From NCBI GenBank assembly GCA_050633825.1, contig JBOEHG010000028.1, positions 1 to 64,000 on the forward strand: a stretch of 64,000 nucleotides of DNA, read 5' to 3'. The notes beneath the pieces are model-generated. The model had not been told where the DNA came from, made no database searches, and saw only the letters and a list, made by a program, of their open reading frames with translations. Both the position numbers and the translations under genes were made by a program. Shown here in pieces: positions 1 to 9,372 of the stretch (its first letter is position 1; the number at the start of each line of letters is the position of its first letter). The stretch is from CANLBN01 sp050633825. GTDB taxonomy: Bacteria; Pseudomonadota; Gammaproteobacteria; Pseudomonadales; Cellvibrionaceae.

Positions 1-556
1 CGCCTATGCGTGGAAAAACAAACAACATCAATAACATTATAGGCACAGCTTGCAATAACAAAACTGAGACAATTCTGACCGTGCGCCGAGAAAAATAATA
101 AATTTCAGAAGAATTCAATACCAGCAAACAAGCAGTTAGCAACCATAAAACTAAAATACCTATCACTGTTGAGATGATGCTTTGCTCAAATAAAAAAGCA
201 GATGCTGCAACAAAGTAGCCTACAAAAATCAGTACAATGGCATCACGCTGACGATCAACTTCTAACAGCTTTAATAAAAAGGCAATAATCAATAAAATAA
301 CCATCGGCTCAAGGGCATACCACTCTTGATAATAACCAACGATGGCCACCATTGAAAAAATGACTAAAAATAAACGAATAAGACGATTGGGATAAGACCA
401 TTGATTACGGTATATTTGTATACGCCAAATTAATACAAGTGCTGCTAATACTACTAACCATATAGGTAAGCGTGACCAGTGCAAAATAACTGTGGCGCTT
501 TGGGCAAACAATAATCCCAACAGTGTTTGACGACTTAAGAAAATATCCGTGTTCAT
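1..556 (-). CDS. tgpA: Transglutaminase-like TgpA family protein, N-terminal part (cut by window edge)
   Basis: Only the first 185 residues are in the window; the gene runs off the left edge. The visible part starts MNTDIFLSRQTLLGLLFAQ and is a chain of hydrophobic membrane segments. It ends in the VFPRIG motif typical of the DUF3488 membrane region in front of a periplasmic transglutaminase-like domain. The start is fixed by the upstream DUF58 gene: its TAA stop shares one base with this ATG (TAATG), which implies translational coupling. Position as third gene of a MoxR-DUF58-TgpA operon fits the family. The catalytic transglutaminase domain is not visible, so enzyme activity cannot be judged. 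Confidence 0.85.
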   Translation of the reverse strand, partial: MNTDIFLSRQTLLGLLFAQSATVILHWSRLPIWLVVLAALVLIWRIQIYRNQWSYPNRLIRLFLVIFSMVAIVGYYQEWYALEPMVILLIIAFLLKLLEVDRQRDAIVLIFVGYFVAASAFLFEQSIISTVIGILVLWLLTACLLVLNSSEIYYFSRRTVRIVSVLLLQAVPIMLLMLFVFPRIG

Positions 557-1554
557 TATGTAATGTCGCCCCTATCATTTTCCCACTCAAATAGTGCAAG
601 GGCTTTTAATAACGTTTGTTGGTGTGATTCTCCTTGAGAAGGTTCAATAATTTTACCGGGTAAACGTAAACCATATTCATTAGACCCGTATTTATTAGAC
701 AATGTTTCCTGATCGAGTACACAAGCACATAAGCGAGAAAGACGCTCTTCACGTGAAAGACCGTCAAACTGCTGCCAATCGAGCCAATAATGCTGGTTCA
801 CATAATCTTCATAAGTTCGTGTCGCCAAACCTTGGCCGCGAGCCAATGCTCTCCAGTCTATATTTCTCAATGAATCGCCTGCCTCATAAGCCCTAATACC
901 TGCAAATTCTTCATGTCCCACAACCAATGATCGAGACTGGATATCATCAGAGTCATCGAGCAACTGCTCTGTTGGTTGAATTGATGATGGAACAGGCTTT
1001 GGATAAGCGAGAATACTGGCATCCAAATCTAATGACGACCATGCAACAATTAAACCTAAAGGAAAACGCGTTGACACCCTTAAACGTTCTGGTTGAAACC
1101 AGCCTCTATACTTAATAGGTACTAACAGGCTTACTGTAGATTGCGATTGATTGATCAGCGCTACAGTGACGACATTACCATCAGGCCAGCCTAGAGAGAT
1201 AGAATCATAATCACGCTGACCTTCCTTCTTAACAAGTAAATCAACGGTACCATTATCACCTACAAATCCAGAATGGGTTTTTAGTACACGAATATCCAAA
1301 CCGGATAGATTTCCATAGGTATGGTGAATACACACAACGATTAAAGCTAATAATAAAAAAGCGACGCTTAATACCAAATTATTTTGGTAATTCGTCCCTA
1401 AGAGCCACAACAAAACAATTAGCACAACAAAACTTAAGCCAACTTTTGAAGGCAATATAAAAATATTACGGTGCTGTAGGTGATGTGATTTTTGACGGGG
1501 GATTCGCCTTTTCAACCAAGCATGAAAAGTCTTTTTCCAAGTCCAACTAAGCAC
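556..1554 (-). CDS. DUF58 domain protein
   Basis: A 332-residue protein with two adjacent hydrophobic segments near the N-terminus (about residues 35-75), a soluble middle, and the DUF58 signature around residues 213-250 (GHEEFAGIRAYEAGDSLRNI, then DWRALARG). DUF58 proteins usually accompany MoxR ATPases and are thought to sit at the membrane with a von Willebrand A-like fold; the exact role is unknown. It lies 81 bases after the MoxR gene and overlaps the next gene by one base, so the three genes are probably one transcript. Confidence 0.88.
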   Translation of the reverse strand: MLSWTWKKTFHAWLKRRIPRQKSHHLQHRNIFILPSKVGLSFVVLIVLLWLLGTNYQNNLVLSVAFLLLALIVVCIHHTYGNLSGLDIRVLKTHSGFVGDNGTVDLLVKKEGQRDYDSISLGWPDGNVVTVALINQSQSTVSLLVPIKYRGWFQPERLRVSTRFPLGLIVAWSSLDLDASILAYPKPVPSSIQPTEQLLDDSDDIQSRSLVVGHEEFAGIRAYEAGDSLRNIDWRALARGQGLATRTYEDYVNQHYWLDWQQFDGLSREERLSRLCACVLDQETLSNKYGSNEYGLRLPGKIIEPSQGESHQQTLLKALALFEWENDRGDIT

Positions 1555-1635
1555 TTATCACCACCGTATAATAGGCTTTATAAAAAAACATTATGGATAA
1601 CATAAAAAGATACCCCGAAATAATAAGATATACAC

Positions 1636-2580
1636 TTATACAACAACGGGAACAGAACCAATAATGTCAGACACTGCGTTGCGAGCAACTGATTCTTGTT
1701 CAGCAGGCAGTAATCGATGACCAACAACTGGAAGCATAAGCTGTTGTATATCATCCGGTAGCAAATGGCTACGGCCATGAATAAGCGCCCATGCCTTAGC
1801 GCAATGTAACCAAGCCAATGCAGCACGAGGAGACAAGCCGTGGCTAAAATCACCACTTTCACGGGTATAGGCAAGTAACCTTTGTAAATAATCCAGCAAC
1901 TGATCACTAGCAGTAATTTTGCCAACGGCCTGCTGCACTGACTCTAACTGTGAAATATCCAATACAGCAGATAATTCATTTAAACGCTTTTGCGGACTTA
2001 CGCCTTGTAGTAACTCTCGCTCAGATTCTTCAGCAGGATAACCCAGGGAAATTCTCATCATAAACCGATCAAGTTGAGATTCAGGCAAGGGGAAGGTACC
2101 GGTTTGATGCTGAGAATTTTGTGTGGCAATGACAAAAAAATGATCATCAAGATCGCGAGTAACACCATCAACCGTGACTTGATTCTCTGACATTGCCTCT
2201 AAGAGTGCGCTTTGTGTCTTCGGTGATGTGCGATTAATTTCATCCGCTAACAGTATTTGAGTAAAAACTGGCCCTGGGCGAAACTCAAACTCAGTAATTT
2301 TGGGGTTAAAAATAGAGACTCCAACCACATCCCCTGGTAATAAATCACTGGTAAATTGAATGCGTTGAAACTCTAAACCAAGCACCTTAGCCAAGCCATG
2401 AGCCAAGGTTGTTTTACCCATACCCGGTAAGTCTTCAATTAACAAGTGCCCTCGTGCAAACAAGCAAGCTAAGGCCAATTTTACACATTGATCTTTACCC
2501 AATAATATTCGATTCAAAGCATGTGTCATAGAAGCGATAAGATCAGGTACAGATTGATGAAAAGGTGTATTACCGGTCAT
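1636..2580 (-). CDS. MoxR family AAA+ ATPase
   Basis: A 314-residue AAA+ ATPase. Walker A is in LIEDLPGMGKTTLAHG, Walker B in LLADEINR, and sensor 1 in FFVIATQNS; the spacing and the ...RTSPKTQSALLEAM... segment are typical of MoxR. MoxR ATPases act as chaperones that help assemble or activate complexes, often with DUF58 and VWA partners. An in-frame start 63 bases upstream (2643) is possible, but the extra 21 residues look unlike the family and the protein fits best from MTGNTPFHQS. It leads the operon with the DUF58 and TgpA-like genes. Confidence 0.9.
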   Translation of the reverse strand: MTGNTPFHQSVPDLIASMTHALNRILLGKDQCVKLALACLFARGHLLIEDLPGMGKTTLAHGLAKVLGLEFQRIQFTSDLLPGDVVGVSIFNPKITEFEFRPGPVFTQILLADEINRTSPKTQSALLEAMSENQVTVDGVTRDLDDHFFVIATQNSQHQTGTFPLPESQLDRFMMRISLGYPAEESERELLQGVSPQKRLNELSAVLDISQLESVQQAVGKITASDQLLDYLQRLLAYTRESGDFSHGLSPRAALAWLHCAKAWALIHGRSHLLPDDIQQLMLPVVGHRLLPAEQESVARNAVSDIIGSVPVVV

Positions 2581-2831
2581 AGTAGACTGCTCAAAGTTAT
2601 ATTGATTTGATACGCCATAGTATAGCCCACGGTAGTCATGCACGCTTTTACTAATATTATTATGGCTTTGGAGTGATATTTGTCTTTCGATTAACTATTT
2701 ACGAAATGGTTCTGTAAGAAGTTCGCATTTTTTCATTAAAAACAAATAAAAATGGCAAGTAGAAGAAACTGAAATACAAATACAGTTTTACACTATAGAA
2801 AGTTATAAGAGGAAGTAAAAGGAGCTACGCT

Positions 2832-4040
2832 TTATAGGGCAGCGATACCCCTTTCAAGGTCTGCGATGATATCTTTTGGTGATTCCAAACCAACTGATAG
2901 TCGAATTAAATTATCTGTAATACCCGCTTGCTGTTTTTCTTCATCTGATAAACGCCCATGGGTTGTTGTACCTGGATGGACAATAGTCGTTTTAGCATCA
3001 CCTAAATTAGCAGTAATAGATAAAATTTTAGTTGCATCGATAAAGCGCCATGCAGCATCTTTTTGGCCTTTTACTCGAAATGACAATACCCCACCAAAAG
3101 CTTTTTGTTGCTTACGTGCAAGCACGTGCCCTTCATGGGTTGGTAAACCACAATAGAATACTTTCTCAATTTGAGCTTGCTCGTTAAGCCACCAAGCGAC
3201 TTCTAATGCATTGACAGAGTGAGCTTGCATACGAATATTTAATGTTTCTAAGCTCTTTAAAAAGATCCATGCATTGAAAGGGCTTAAACTAGGCCCGCAA
3301 GTGCGAATAAAGCCTAAAACTTCATCCATATGTTCTTCACTGCCCGCAACAACCCCACCCAAACATCGCCCTTGCCCATCAAGGTACTTAGTCGCTGAGT
3401 GAATAATAATGTCCGCACCTAGATCCAATGGCCGTTGTAAAGCCGGTGTGCAAAAACAATTATCAACAATCAGCAGGCAATCATTGGCTTTGGCTAATGC
3501 CGATAGTGCTTCAATATCCGCAACTTCACATAAGGGGTTCGAGGGTGTTTCTAAAAACAAGCATTTGGTTTTTGGGGTTAATGCTTTCTCCCAGCCATCA
3601 TTATCTGTGATACCCACAAAAGTAACGTTTATGCCAAATTTTTGTAAATATTTAGTAAATAAAACACTGGTAGTACCGAACACACTTCTTGAACAAATAA
3701 CATGGTCACCCGGTGCCAGTAATGCCAAAAAAGTACTAAGAATAGCCGACATGCCTGACGCTGTGGCAACAGCACTTTCAGCACCTTCCATTGCGGCTAT
3801 GCGGTCTTGAAAGGTTCTTACCGTTGGATTTGTATAACGAGAATAAACATTACCCTCTTCATCTCCTGAAAAACGTGCCGCTGCTTGCTCAGCAGAGTTA
3901 AAAACATAACTGGATGTTGTAAAGATTGGTTCGCAATGTTCACCTTCTGCAGTCCGGACAACACCAGAACGTACCGCCAAGGTTTCAAGTCCTAACAGTA
4001 ATTCATTGTCTTCAATAAAATCTTTATTATCTTCGGTCAC
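2832..4040 (-). CDS. metZ: O-succinylhomoserine sulfhydrylase MetZ
   Basis: A PLP enzyme of the Cys/Met metabolism family, 402 residues. It forms homocysteine directly from O-succinylhomoserine and sulfide in methionine synthesis. The PLP lysine lies in HSATKYLDGQGR, and the N-terminal part GVVRTAEGEHCEPIFTTSSY and the C-terminal NLGDAKTTIVHPGTTTHGRL match the MetZ branch rather than MetB or MetC. It follows purF by 69 bases on the same strand, and cvpA-purF-metZ is the usual pseudomonad order, which supports the call. Confidence 0.93.
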   Translation of the reverse strand: MTEDNKDFIEDNELLLGLETLAVRSGVVRTAEGEHCEPIFTTSSYVFNSAEQAAARFSGDEEGNVYSRYTNPTVRTFQDRIAAMEGAESAVATASGMSAILSTFLALLAPGDHVICSRSVFGTTSVLFTKYLQKFGINVTFVGITDNDGWEKALTPKTKCLFLETPSNPLCEVADIEALSALAKANDCLLIVDNCFCTPALQRPLDLGADIIIHSATKYLDGQGRCLGGVVAGSEEHMDEVLGFIRTCGPSLSPFNAWIFLKSLETLNIRMQAHSVNALEVAWWLNEQAQIEKVFYCGLPTHEGHVLARKQQKAFGGVLSFRVKGQKDAAWRFIDATKILSITANLGDAKTTIVHPGTTTHGRLSDEEKQQAGITDNLIRLSVGLESPKDIIADLERGIAAL

Positions 4041-4109
4041 TTGTTTACCAATTATATGTGCTTTGTTTAGTCAAAGAAGCTTAAAATATTTTAGTTTAAA
4101 AAGCTTTAT

Positions 4110-5639
4110 TTAACCTTCTGCTGCATCATTATGAATACCAACAACATTAGTATTATCTAAATCGAGGGTTCGCTGCTTATCTTGCTGCGAGTCATTACGT
4201 GCTGCTTGTAGTTTCTGTAAATATTCTTCTGTCACGTCACCAGTAACATAATTACCATTGAATACTGCACAGTCAAATTCTGTGACTTCTGTATTACCTT
4301 CGGAAGATGCAGCGATCAAATCTTCAATATCTTGATAAATTAACCAGTCTGCGCCAATTGCTCGAGCAACTTCCTCATCACTACGTCCGTGAGCAATAAG
4401 CTCATGAGCCGATGGCATATCAATACCGTAAACATTAGGGTACTTTACTGCCGGTGCTGCAGAAGCCAAATACACTTTTCTAGCACCAGCATCGCGTGCC
4501 ATTTGAATAATTTGCTCACTGGTTGTACCACGGACAATAGAGTCATCAACCAGTAACACATTTTTATCTTTAAATTCCAGACTAATAGTATTCAGTTTTT
4601 GTCTAACTGATTTTTTACGCTGTTGCTGACCCGGCATAATAAACGTACGTCCAATATAACGGTTTTTCATCAAACCTTCTCTGAACTTTACGCCCAAATT
4701 ATAGGCAAGTGCTTGGCCAGAAACTCGGCTACTATCAGGAATAGGAATCACTACATCGATATCATGATCAGGACGCTCTCGCATAATTTTTTCGGCAAGT
4801 TTTTCACCTTGCCTTAAACGTGCTTTGTAAACAGAAATACCATCCATAATCGAGTCAGGACGAGCAAAATAAACGTGTTCAAAAATACAGGGGCGACAGG
4901 TAGTTTTTTCTGCGCATACTTTCGTATGCAACTCACCTTCTGTTGTAATATAAACCGCTTCCCCCGGCTTTACATCACGAATCAAATCAAATCCTAAGAC
5001 ATCCAAGGCAACACTTTCTGAAGCAATCATATACTCGACGCCTCTGATTGTTTCTTTTTTACCAAAGACTAACGGTCGAATACCGTCAGGATCACGGAAT
5101 GCAACTAAACCATAATTAGCAATCATGGTCACAACAGCATAACCACCTCGCACACGTTTATGGACGCCCTCAACAGCAGAAAAAATATCGGCTTCTGTCG
5201 CTTTTAATTTCCCTAGTTTTTGCAACTCTTTTGCGAAAACATTAAGTAATACTTCTGAATCTGAATCAGTGTTCATATGACGCAAATCATCACGATAAAG
5301 CTCTGATCTAACCGCATCGGTATTGGTCAAATTACCATTGTGTGCCAGTGCGATTCCATAGGGGGAATTCACATAAAAAGGCTGCGCCAGCGCAGGCCCT
5401 GAACTACCCGCTGTCGGATAACGGACATGGCCTATGCCATAGTTACCACTGAGTCGTCGCATATGGCGTGTATGGAAAACATCGCGAACGAGACCATTGG
5501 CTTTTTGCTGAGCAACACGCCCATTATCGCAAGTCATAATGCCAGCGGCATCTTGACCACGATGCTGTAACATTGTTAGCGCATCATACAACTGAAGATT
5601 GACATCGCTTTTACCGACAATACCGACCAAACCACACAT
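4110..5639 (-). CDS. purF: Amidophosphoribosyltransferase PurF
   Basis: First committed enzyme of purine synthesis: it transfers the glutamine amide to PRPP to give phosphoribosylamine. The protein is 509 residues, close to the E. coli length. It starts MCGLVGIVG, so removal of Met exposes the Cys nucleophile of the glutaminase domain with no propeptide. The glutaminase half has RHRGQDAAG-like and HNGNLTN motifs; the C-terminal phosphoribosyltransferase half has the PRPP loop VLLVDDSIVRGTTS. It lies between cvpA and metZ, as in pseudomonads. Confidence 0.97.
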   Translation of the reverse strand: MCGLVGIVGKSDVNLQLYDALTMLQHRGQDAAGIMTCDNGRVAQQKANGLVRDVFHTRHMRRLSGNYGIGHVRYPTAGSSGPALAQPFYVNSPYGIALAHNGNLTNTDAVRSELYRDDLRHMNTDSDSEVLLNVFAKELQKLGKLKATEADIFSAVEGVHKRVRGGYAVVTMIANYGLVAFRDPDGIRPLVFGKKETIRGVEYMIASESVALDVLGFDLIRDVKPGEAVYITTEGELHTKVCAEKTTCRPCIFEHVYFARPDSIMDGISVYKARLRQGEKLAEKIMRERPDHDIDVVIPIPDSSRVSGQALAYNLGVKFREGLMKNRYIGRTFIMPGQQQRKKSVRQKLNTISLEFKDKNVLLVDDSIVRGTTSEQIIQMARDAGARKVYLASAAPAVKYPNVYGIDMPSAHELIAHGRSDEEVARAIGADWLIYQDIEDLIAASSEGNTEVTEFDCAVFNGNYVTGDVTEEYLQKLQAARNDSQQDKQRTLDLDNTNVVGIHNDAAEG

Positions 5640-5734
5640 AGACGCTTACCTCGAAAAGATCGTCTTAAAAACTAATCAGAAACAATAAATAAACATTATT
5701 ATTTCCGTACTACATTAATACCTCAATTAAGGTA

Positions 5735-6232
5735 TTACAAAAAACTTAAAGCAAACTCATAAACTGATGCAACAAGTTGACGAAACCCGCCCTCAAAACT
5801 TAAAAATTGCGGAATCAAAGCGGATTGCTGCCACCATATATCTTCATTAACGGGTACGGCTTTTGGCAAATAAAGCACCAGTACCATAATAATAACTGCG
5901 CCACGAAAAACGCCAAATAAAATCCCCAATAAGCGATCTGTACCCGATAAACCTGTCGCTTTTATCAAGGTCGCCAATAAATAATTAACTGCCCCACCCA
6001 CTAATAGTGTAGACACAAATAATAATGCAAAAGCGGCCATTTGTTGTAGTGATGGCGTATTCAAGTAGGCTGCCAATAACGGCGCTAACATAGGGCTAAA
6101 CCAGCTAGCTACGCCAAATGCAATAACCCAAATTGCCAAGGATAGCGCTTCTTTAACAAAGCCACGCTTAAGGCTAATCAAGCTAGAAATAGCCAAAATA
6201 GCAATAATGGCCCAATCAGCCCAGTTAAACAT
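5735..6232 (-). CDS. cvpA: CvpA family inner membrane protein
   Basis: A 165-residue protein made almost wholly of hydrophobic helices (about four), starting MFNWADWAIIAILAISSLIS, with the SLKRGFVKEALSL segment conserved in CvpA. CvpA is named for colicin V production and is linked to envelope stress tolerance and, by position, to purF. Here it lies 95 bases upstream of purF on the same strand, the normal arrangement. Its molecular function is not established. Confidence 0.9.
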   Translation of the reverse strand: MFNWADWAIIAILAISSLISLKRGFVKEALSLAIWVIAFGVASWFSPMLAPLLAAYLNTPSLQQMAAFALLFVSTLLVGGAVNYLLATLIKATGLSGTDRLLGILFGVFRGAVIIMVLVLYLPKAVPVNEDIWWQQSALIPQFLSFEGGFRQLVASVYEFALSFL

Positions 6233-6310
6233 TCTTTAAACCCCAGTGCCTACTCACACTAATCTAACAACCACTGTTACGTAAAAAAGGGCGACATTTT
6301 AACAGACCCA

Positions 6311-6967
6311 TCAATTACCGGATACTGGATTAAAACGAAGTATCCGAGATTTTACCTTATGCTGTTTATCGACTTTCTGCTTAGCGCCGCTTGCAAGGCT
6401 TTTATCGATAAAAGGCCCTACAAAAACTCTAAAGAACTCCCCTTGATCAGTCTTTACTGACTGCTCATAGGCTTTAAAGCCGGATTTGATCAACTTGGCC
6501 GTTAGCTTTTTTGCGCTATCTTTGGATTTTAAGCTCGCCACTTGCACAACCCAGCCCACAGGGACCCCTGATTTTGTCAGGCGAGGCTTTTCATCTGTCT
6601 TAGGCTTAGAAAATGCCGTAGATTTTGATAAGGTATTAGCCTTTTTTCCTTTTTCCTCTTTTTGATTTAAGCCCTTGGCACTTTTAACCGTCTCAGCGTC
6701 AATTTTTTTGGTATCAACAAGCTCATTTTCAATTACTTTTGGCTGGAAAAGTTGATCTGCAGGCGGTGGAGCTATCTTATCTAGCTTGTTAGGTTTTACG
6801 GGTTGTGGGATGACAACCGGCGCTATAACTGGCGCCGGGGGAATCTGAGTCGTCGTATCAATCGATACGCGCTCATCCTTATGAAAGAATGATGGCAAAA
6901 ATATGATCGCCAAAGCAATCAATACCGAAGCACCCACCAAACGCTGTTTAAGCTTTTCGTCCAACAC
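6311..6967 (-). CDS. dedD: SPOR domain protein, DedD-like
   Basis: A 218-residue bitopic membrane protein. A short cytoplasmic start (MLDEKLKQRLVGA) is followed by one transmembrane helix (about residues 10-28). A Pro- and Lys-rich linker then leads to a C-terminal SPOR domain (about 140-212; VGWVVQVASLKSKDSAKKL and FRVFVGPFIDKS). SPOR domains bind denuded glycan strands at the septum, and DedD is a non-essential division protein. The order folC-dedD-cvpA-purF supports the name. Confidence 0.88.
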   Translation of the reverse strand: MLDEKLKQRLVGASVLIALAIIFLPSFFHKDERVSIDTTTQIPPAPVIAPVVIPQPVKPNKLDKIAPPPADQLFQPKVIENELVDTKKIDAETVKSAKGLNQKEEKGKKANTLSKSTAFSKPKTDEKPRLTKSGVPVGWVVQVASLKSKDSAKKLTAKLIKSGFKAYEQSVKTDQGEFFRVFVGPFIDKSLASGAKQKVDKQHKVKSRILRFNPVSGN

Positions 6968-7010
6968 AACTACCCTACTATTCTATTCATAAATAGCGCC
7001 CACTTTATAA

Positions 7011-8294
7011 CTAAAGGTCACTGACAACAGATTGAACTGCAGCAACAGTGAAAAAGGAGCCGAAGACCACTATTCTATCATGAGGCTCTGCGACTGTGAG
7101 AGCGGTTTGGAAAGCCGATTCAATCGTATCTGAAGCGGTAAATGCCTGATTGTGTCTCTCAAGTACTGGAATCAACTCATCAACTGTTGCAGCACGCGCT
7201 GTCTGAATCAAACCACTAATATACCAATGCTCAATATCATCAGCTAGGCAAGTAAAAATTGCCTCGACATCTTTATCCCTCATCATTGCAACAACAGCCA
7301 TAGTTTTCCCCTCAATGGGAGAATTATGTAGGCGTTTTGACAATAACAATGCTGCTGCCGGGTTATGAGCAACATCATAAATGACCGGAATATTATTAGC
7401 CGATGCACATTCAAAACGCCCTGACATATTGAGTTTAGACATTAAACCATTAAGGTCTTTCGGGATTTTCTCGAGAAGCGTTAAAACATACAGTGCTGCG
7501 GCAACACTTGATAAGGCCAGAGATGGCATGGCTAGCCTTAACTGTTGATCTCCGATATTAAGACACCAAGAATTACTATCGATTACTTCATATGAATAGT
7601 TTTGATCAACAACATGAGCCGAATACGTTTTTATAGCTAGGTGTAAATTGGGCGTTAGTGCTGTTTCCGCAATGATAAGGGGACGGGACGCTCTTGCTAT
7701 ACCCAATTTCTCAGCACTAATAACATCACGGTTATCGCCTAACCAGTCTTGATGATCAATATCTATAGAGGTAATAATTGCAATATCAGTATCAACGATA
7801 TTAACAGCATCCAGACGACCACCTAGACCAACTTCCAGTAAGACATAATCGAGCTTGGCTTGAACAAAAATCCATAATGCCGCCAAAGTCCCAAATTCAA
7901 AATAGGTTAACGAAATATTACCACGTGCCTGATCAATTGCTTCAAAAGCATCGCACACACTACGCTCAGATACTGGCAGCCCATTAACACAAATACGCTC
8001 ACAATAATGATGGAGATGTGGAGAGGTGTAACTACCTACTTGGTATTCTTGAGAAATGAGCGATTGCTGCAAAGTAGAGATGCACGAACCTTTACCATTG
8101 GTACCCGCTACCGTGACAACGGTTTGCTTACCGCAAAGTTCGCCTGAATAATTGTGGCTAATAACACTTGGCGGGTTAATCAAATTGAGGTTGAGAGCGA
8201 CTTGATAGACACGCTCTAACCCCATATCAATCTCTGCTGAATGCAGACCTTCTTGCCAAGTTAACCAATCATTCAGATTGTAGAAGCGAGCCAT
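7011..8294 (-). CDS. folC: Bifunctional folylpolyglutamate/dihydrofolate synthase FolC
   Basis: A 427-residue Mur-ligase-type ATP enzyme that adds glutamate to dihydropteroate and to folates in the cytoplasm. The P-loop is VTVAGTNGKGSCIS (about residues 58-71), followed by SYTSPHLHHYCERICVNG and LLEVGLGGRLDAVN, which are FolC signatures; IYDVAHNPAAA is the C-terminal domain motif. It starts 5 bases after accD ends, so the two are likely co-translated, as in E. coli and Pseudomonas. Confidence 0.95.
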   Translation of the reverse strand: MARFYNLNDWLTWQEGLHSAEIDMGLERVYQVALNLNLINPPSVISHNYSGELCGKQTVVTVAGTNGKGSCISTLQQSLISQEYQVGSYTSPHLHHYCERICVNGLPVSERSVCDAFEAIDQARGNISLTYFEFGTLAALWIFVQAKLDYVLLEVGLGGRLDAVNIVDTDIAIITSIDIDHQDWLGDNRDVISAEKLGIARASRPLIIAETALTPNLHLAIKTYSAHVVDQNYSYEVIDSNSWCLNIGDQQLRLAMPSLALSSVAAALYVLTLLEKIPKDLNGLMSKLNMSGRFECASANNIPVIYDVAHNPAAALLLSKRLHNSPIEGKTMAVVAMMRDKDVEAIFTCLADDIEHWYISGLIQTARAATVDELIPVLERHNQAFTASDTIESAFQTALTVAEPHDRIVVFGSFFTVAAVQSVVSDL

Positions 8295-8299
8295 TTAAC

Positions 8300-9259
8300 T
8301 TAAGTGTCTTCACCGTTTTTACGGGGCTCTTCTTCATTCACTTCTTCAGCTAAAATCACTTCTGGTTCAACGATGGCGTCTTCTATAACAGGGGCAGGTT
8401 GAGGCTTAGAATAATAAGTAAATTTCGCCAATAACTCGCCAAGTTTACTGCGTAAATCTTTACGGTGAATAATCATATCGATAGCACCGTGCTCCAACAA
8501 AAATTCACTGCGTTGAAAACCTTTAGGTAATTTCTGTCGAATTGTTTGTTCAATAATATTCGGGCCTGCAAAGCCTGCACGGACACCCGGTTCTGCTGCG
8601 TTAATATCACCAAGCAATGCCAAGCTGGCAGACACACCACCATAAACAGGATCAGTCATAAAAGAAATATACGGCGTACCCTGTTGTTTTAATCGCTCAA
8701 TCACTGCACTGGTTTTTGCCATTTGCATCAAAGAAATTAAAGCTTCTTGCATACGAGCCCCCCCCGTTGCAGAAAAACAAATCAATGGAATATTTTCTTC
8801 AAGTGCAATTTGAGCAGCGCGAGTAAATTTCTCACCAACAACATATCCCATAGACCCGCCGTGGAATGAAAATTCAAAAGCGACTGCAACAAGTGGCTGA
8901 CCATTTAACTCACCTTTGAAAGCAACAAGTGCATCTTTTTCACCTGTTTTTTTCTGAGCATCGGATAAACGATCTTTATATTTTTTAACGTCTTTAAAAT
9001 TGAGCCGATCAACAGGAACGACATCAGTGGCTAATTCTTCTCTATTGTCTTCATCAAGAAAAAAATCAAGCCTTCTGCGAGCACCAATGCGAAAATGATG
9101 GTCACACTTAGGACAAACATCAAGGTTGCGCTCTAGTTCAGGCCGATAAAGAACGGAACCACATTTAACACATTTTTTCCAAAGACCTTCAGGTACACGG
9201 CTACCGCTACCGCCCTGAGATTTTGCCTTACTAGGAACAATTTTGTCTAACCAACTCAT
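8300..9259 (-). CDS. accD: Acetyl-CoA carboxylase carboxyltransferase subunit beta AccD
   Basis: Beta subunit of the acetyl-CoA carboxylase carboxyltransferase, which makes malonyl-CoA for fatty acid synthesis. The 319-residue protein has an N-terminal zinc ribbon with Cys30, Cys33, Cys49 and Cys52, then a crotonase-type carboxyltransferase core (FSATGGARMQEALISLMQMA; MTDPVYGGVSASLA). The C-terminal tail beyond residue 285 is very acidic, a variable feature. It sits between trpA and folC in the conserved order. Malonyl-CoA from this pathway is also the extender expected for the PKS module at 33259-43638. Confidence 0.96.
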   Translation of the reverse strand: MSWLDKIVPSKAKSQGGSGSRVPEGLWKKCVKCGSVLYRPELERNLDVCPKCDHHFRIGARRRLDFFLDEDNREELATDVVPVDRLNFKDVKKYKDRLSDAQKKTGEKDALVAFKGELNGQPLVAVAFEFSFHGGSMGYVVGEKFTRAAQIALEENIPLICFSATGGARMQEALISLMQMAKTSAVIERLKQQGTPYISFMTDPVYGGVSASLALLGDINAAEPGVRAGFAGPNIIEQTIRQKLPKGFQRSEFLLEHGAIDMIIHRKDLRSKLGELLAKFTYYSKPQPAPVIEDAIVEPEVILAEEVNEEEPRKNGEDT

Positions 9260-9372
9260 GCTATTCTCTTTTATAACGCTATTGTTAATTTGTATTTTAG
9301 GATTAGCCCTAAACAGATGCTAAGCACTGCTTAAACGTGACCAACCATTACTTATAAATCCAGTTTCTAAAT

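Noticed and set aside
405..599. Short minus-strand frame overlapping the DUF58/TgpA junction
   Set aside because: The TgpA-like frame in a different phase gives a clear membrane domain and couples to DUF58; the short frame does not.
2581..2643. Longer N-terminus for the MoxR protein
   Set aside because: The extra 21 residues are not MoxR-like and the family fits from the ATG at 2580.
4041..4109. AAGCTT repeats between purF and metZ as a terminator
   Set aside because: Six-base AT-rich arms with a long loop; purF and metZ are likely co-transcribed.
9321..9333. TAAGCA-C-TGCTTA inverted repeat between accD and trpA
   Set aside because: Short arms and a one-base loop; not a stable hairpin and no T-run.
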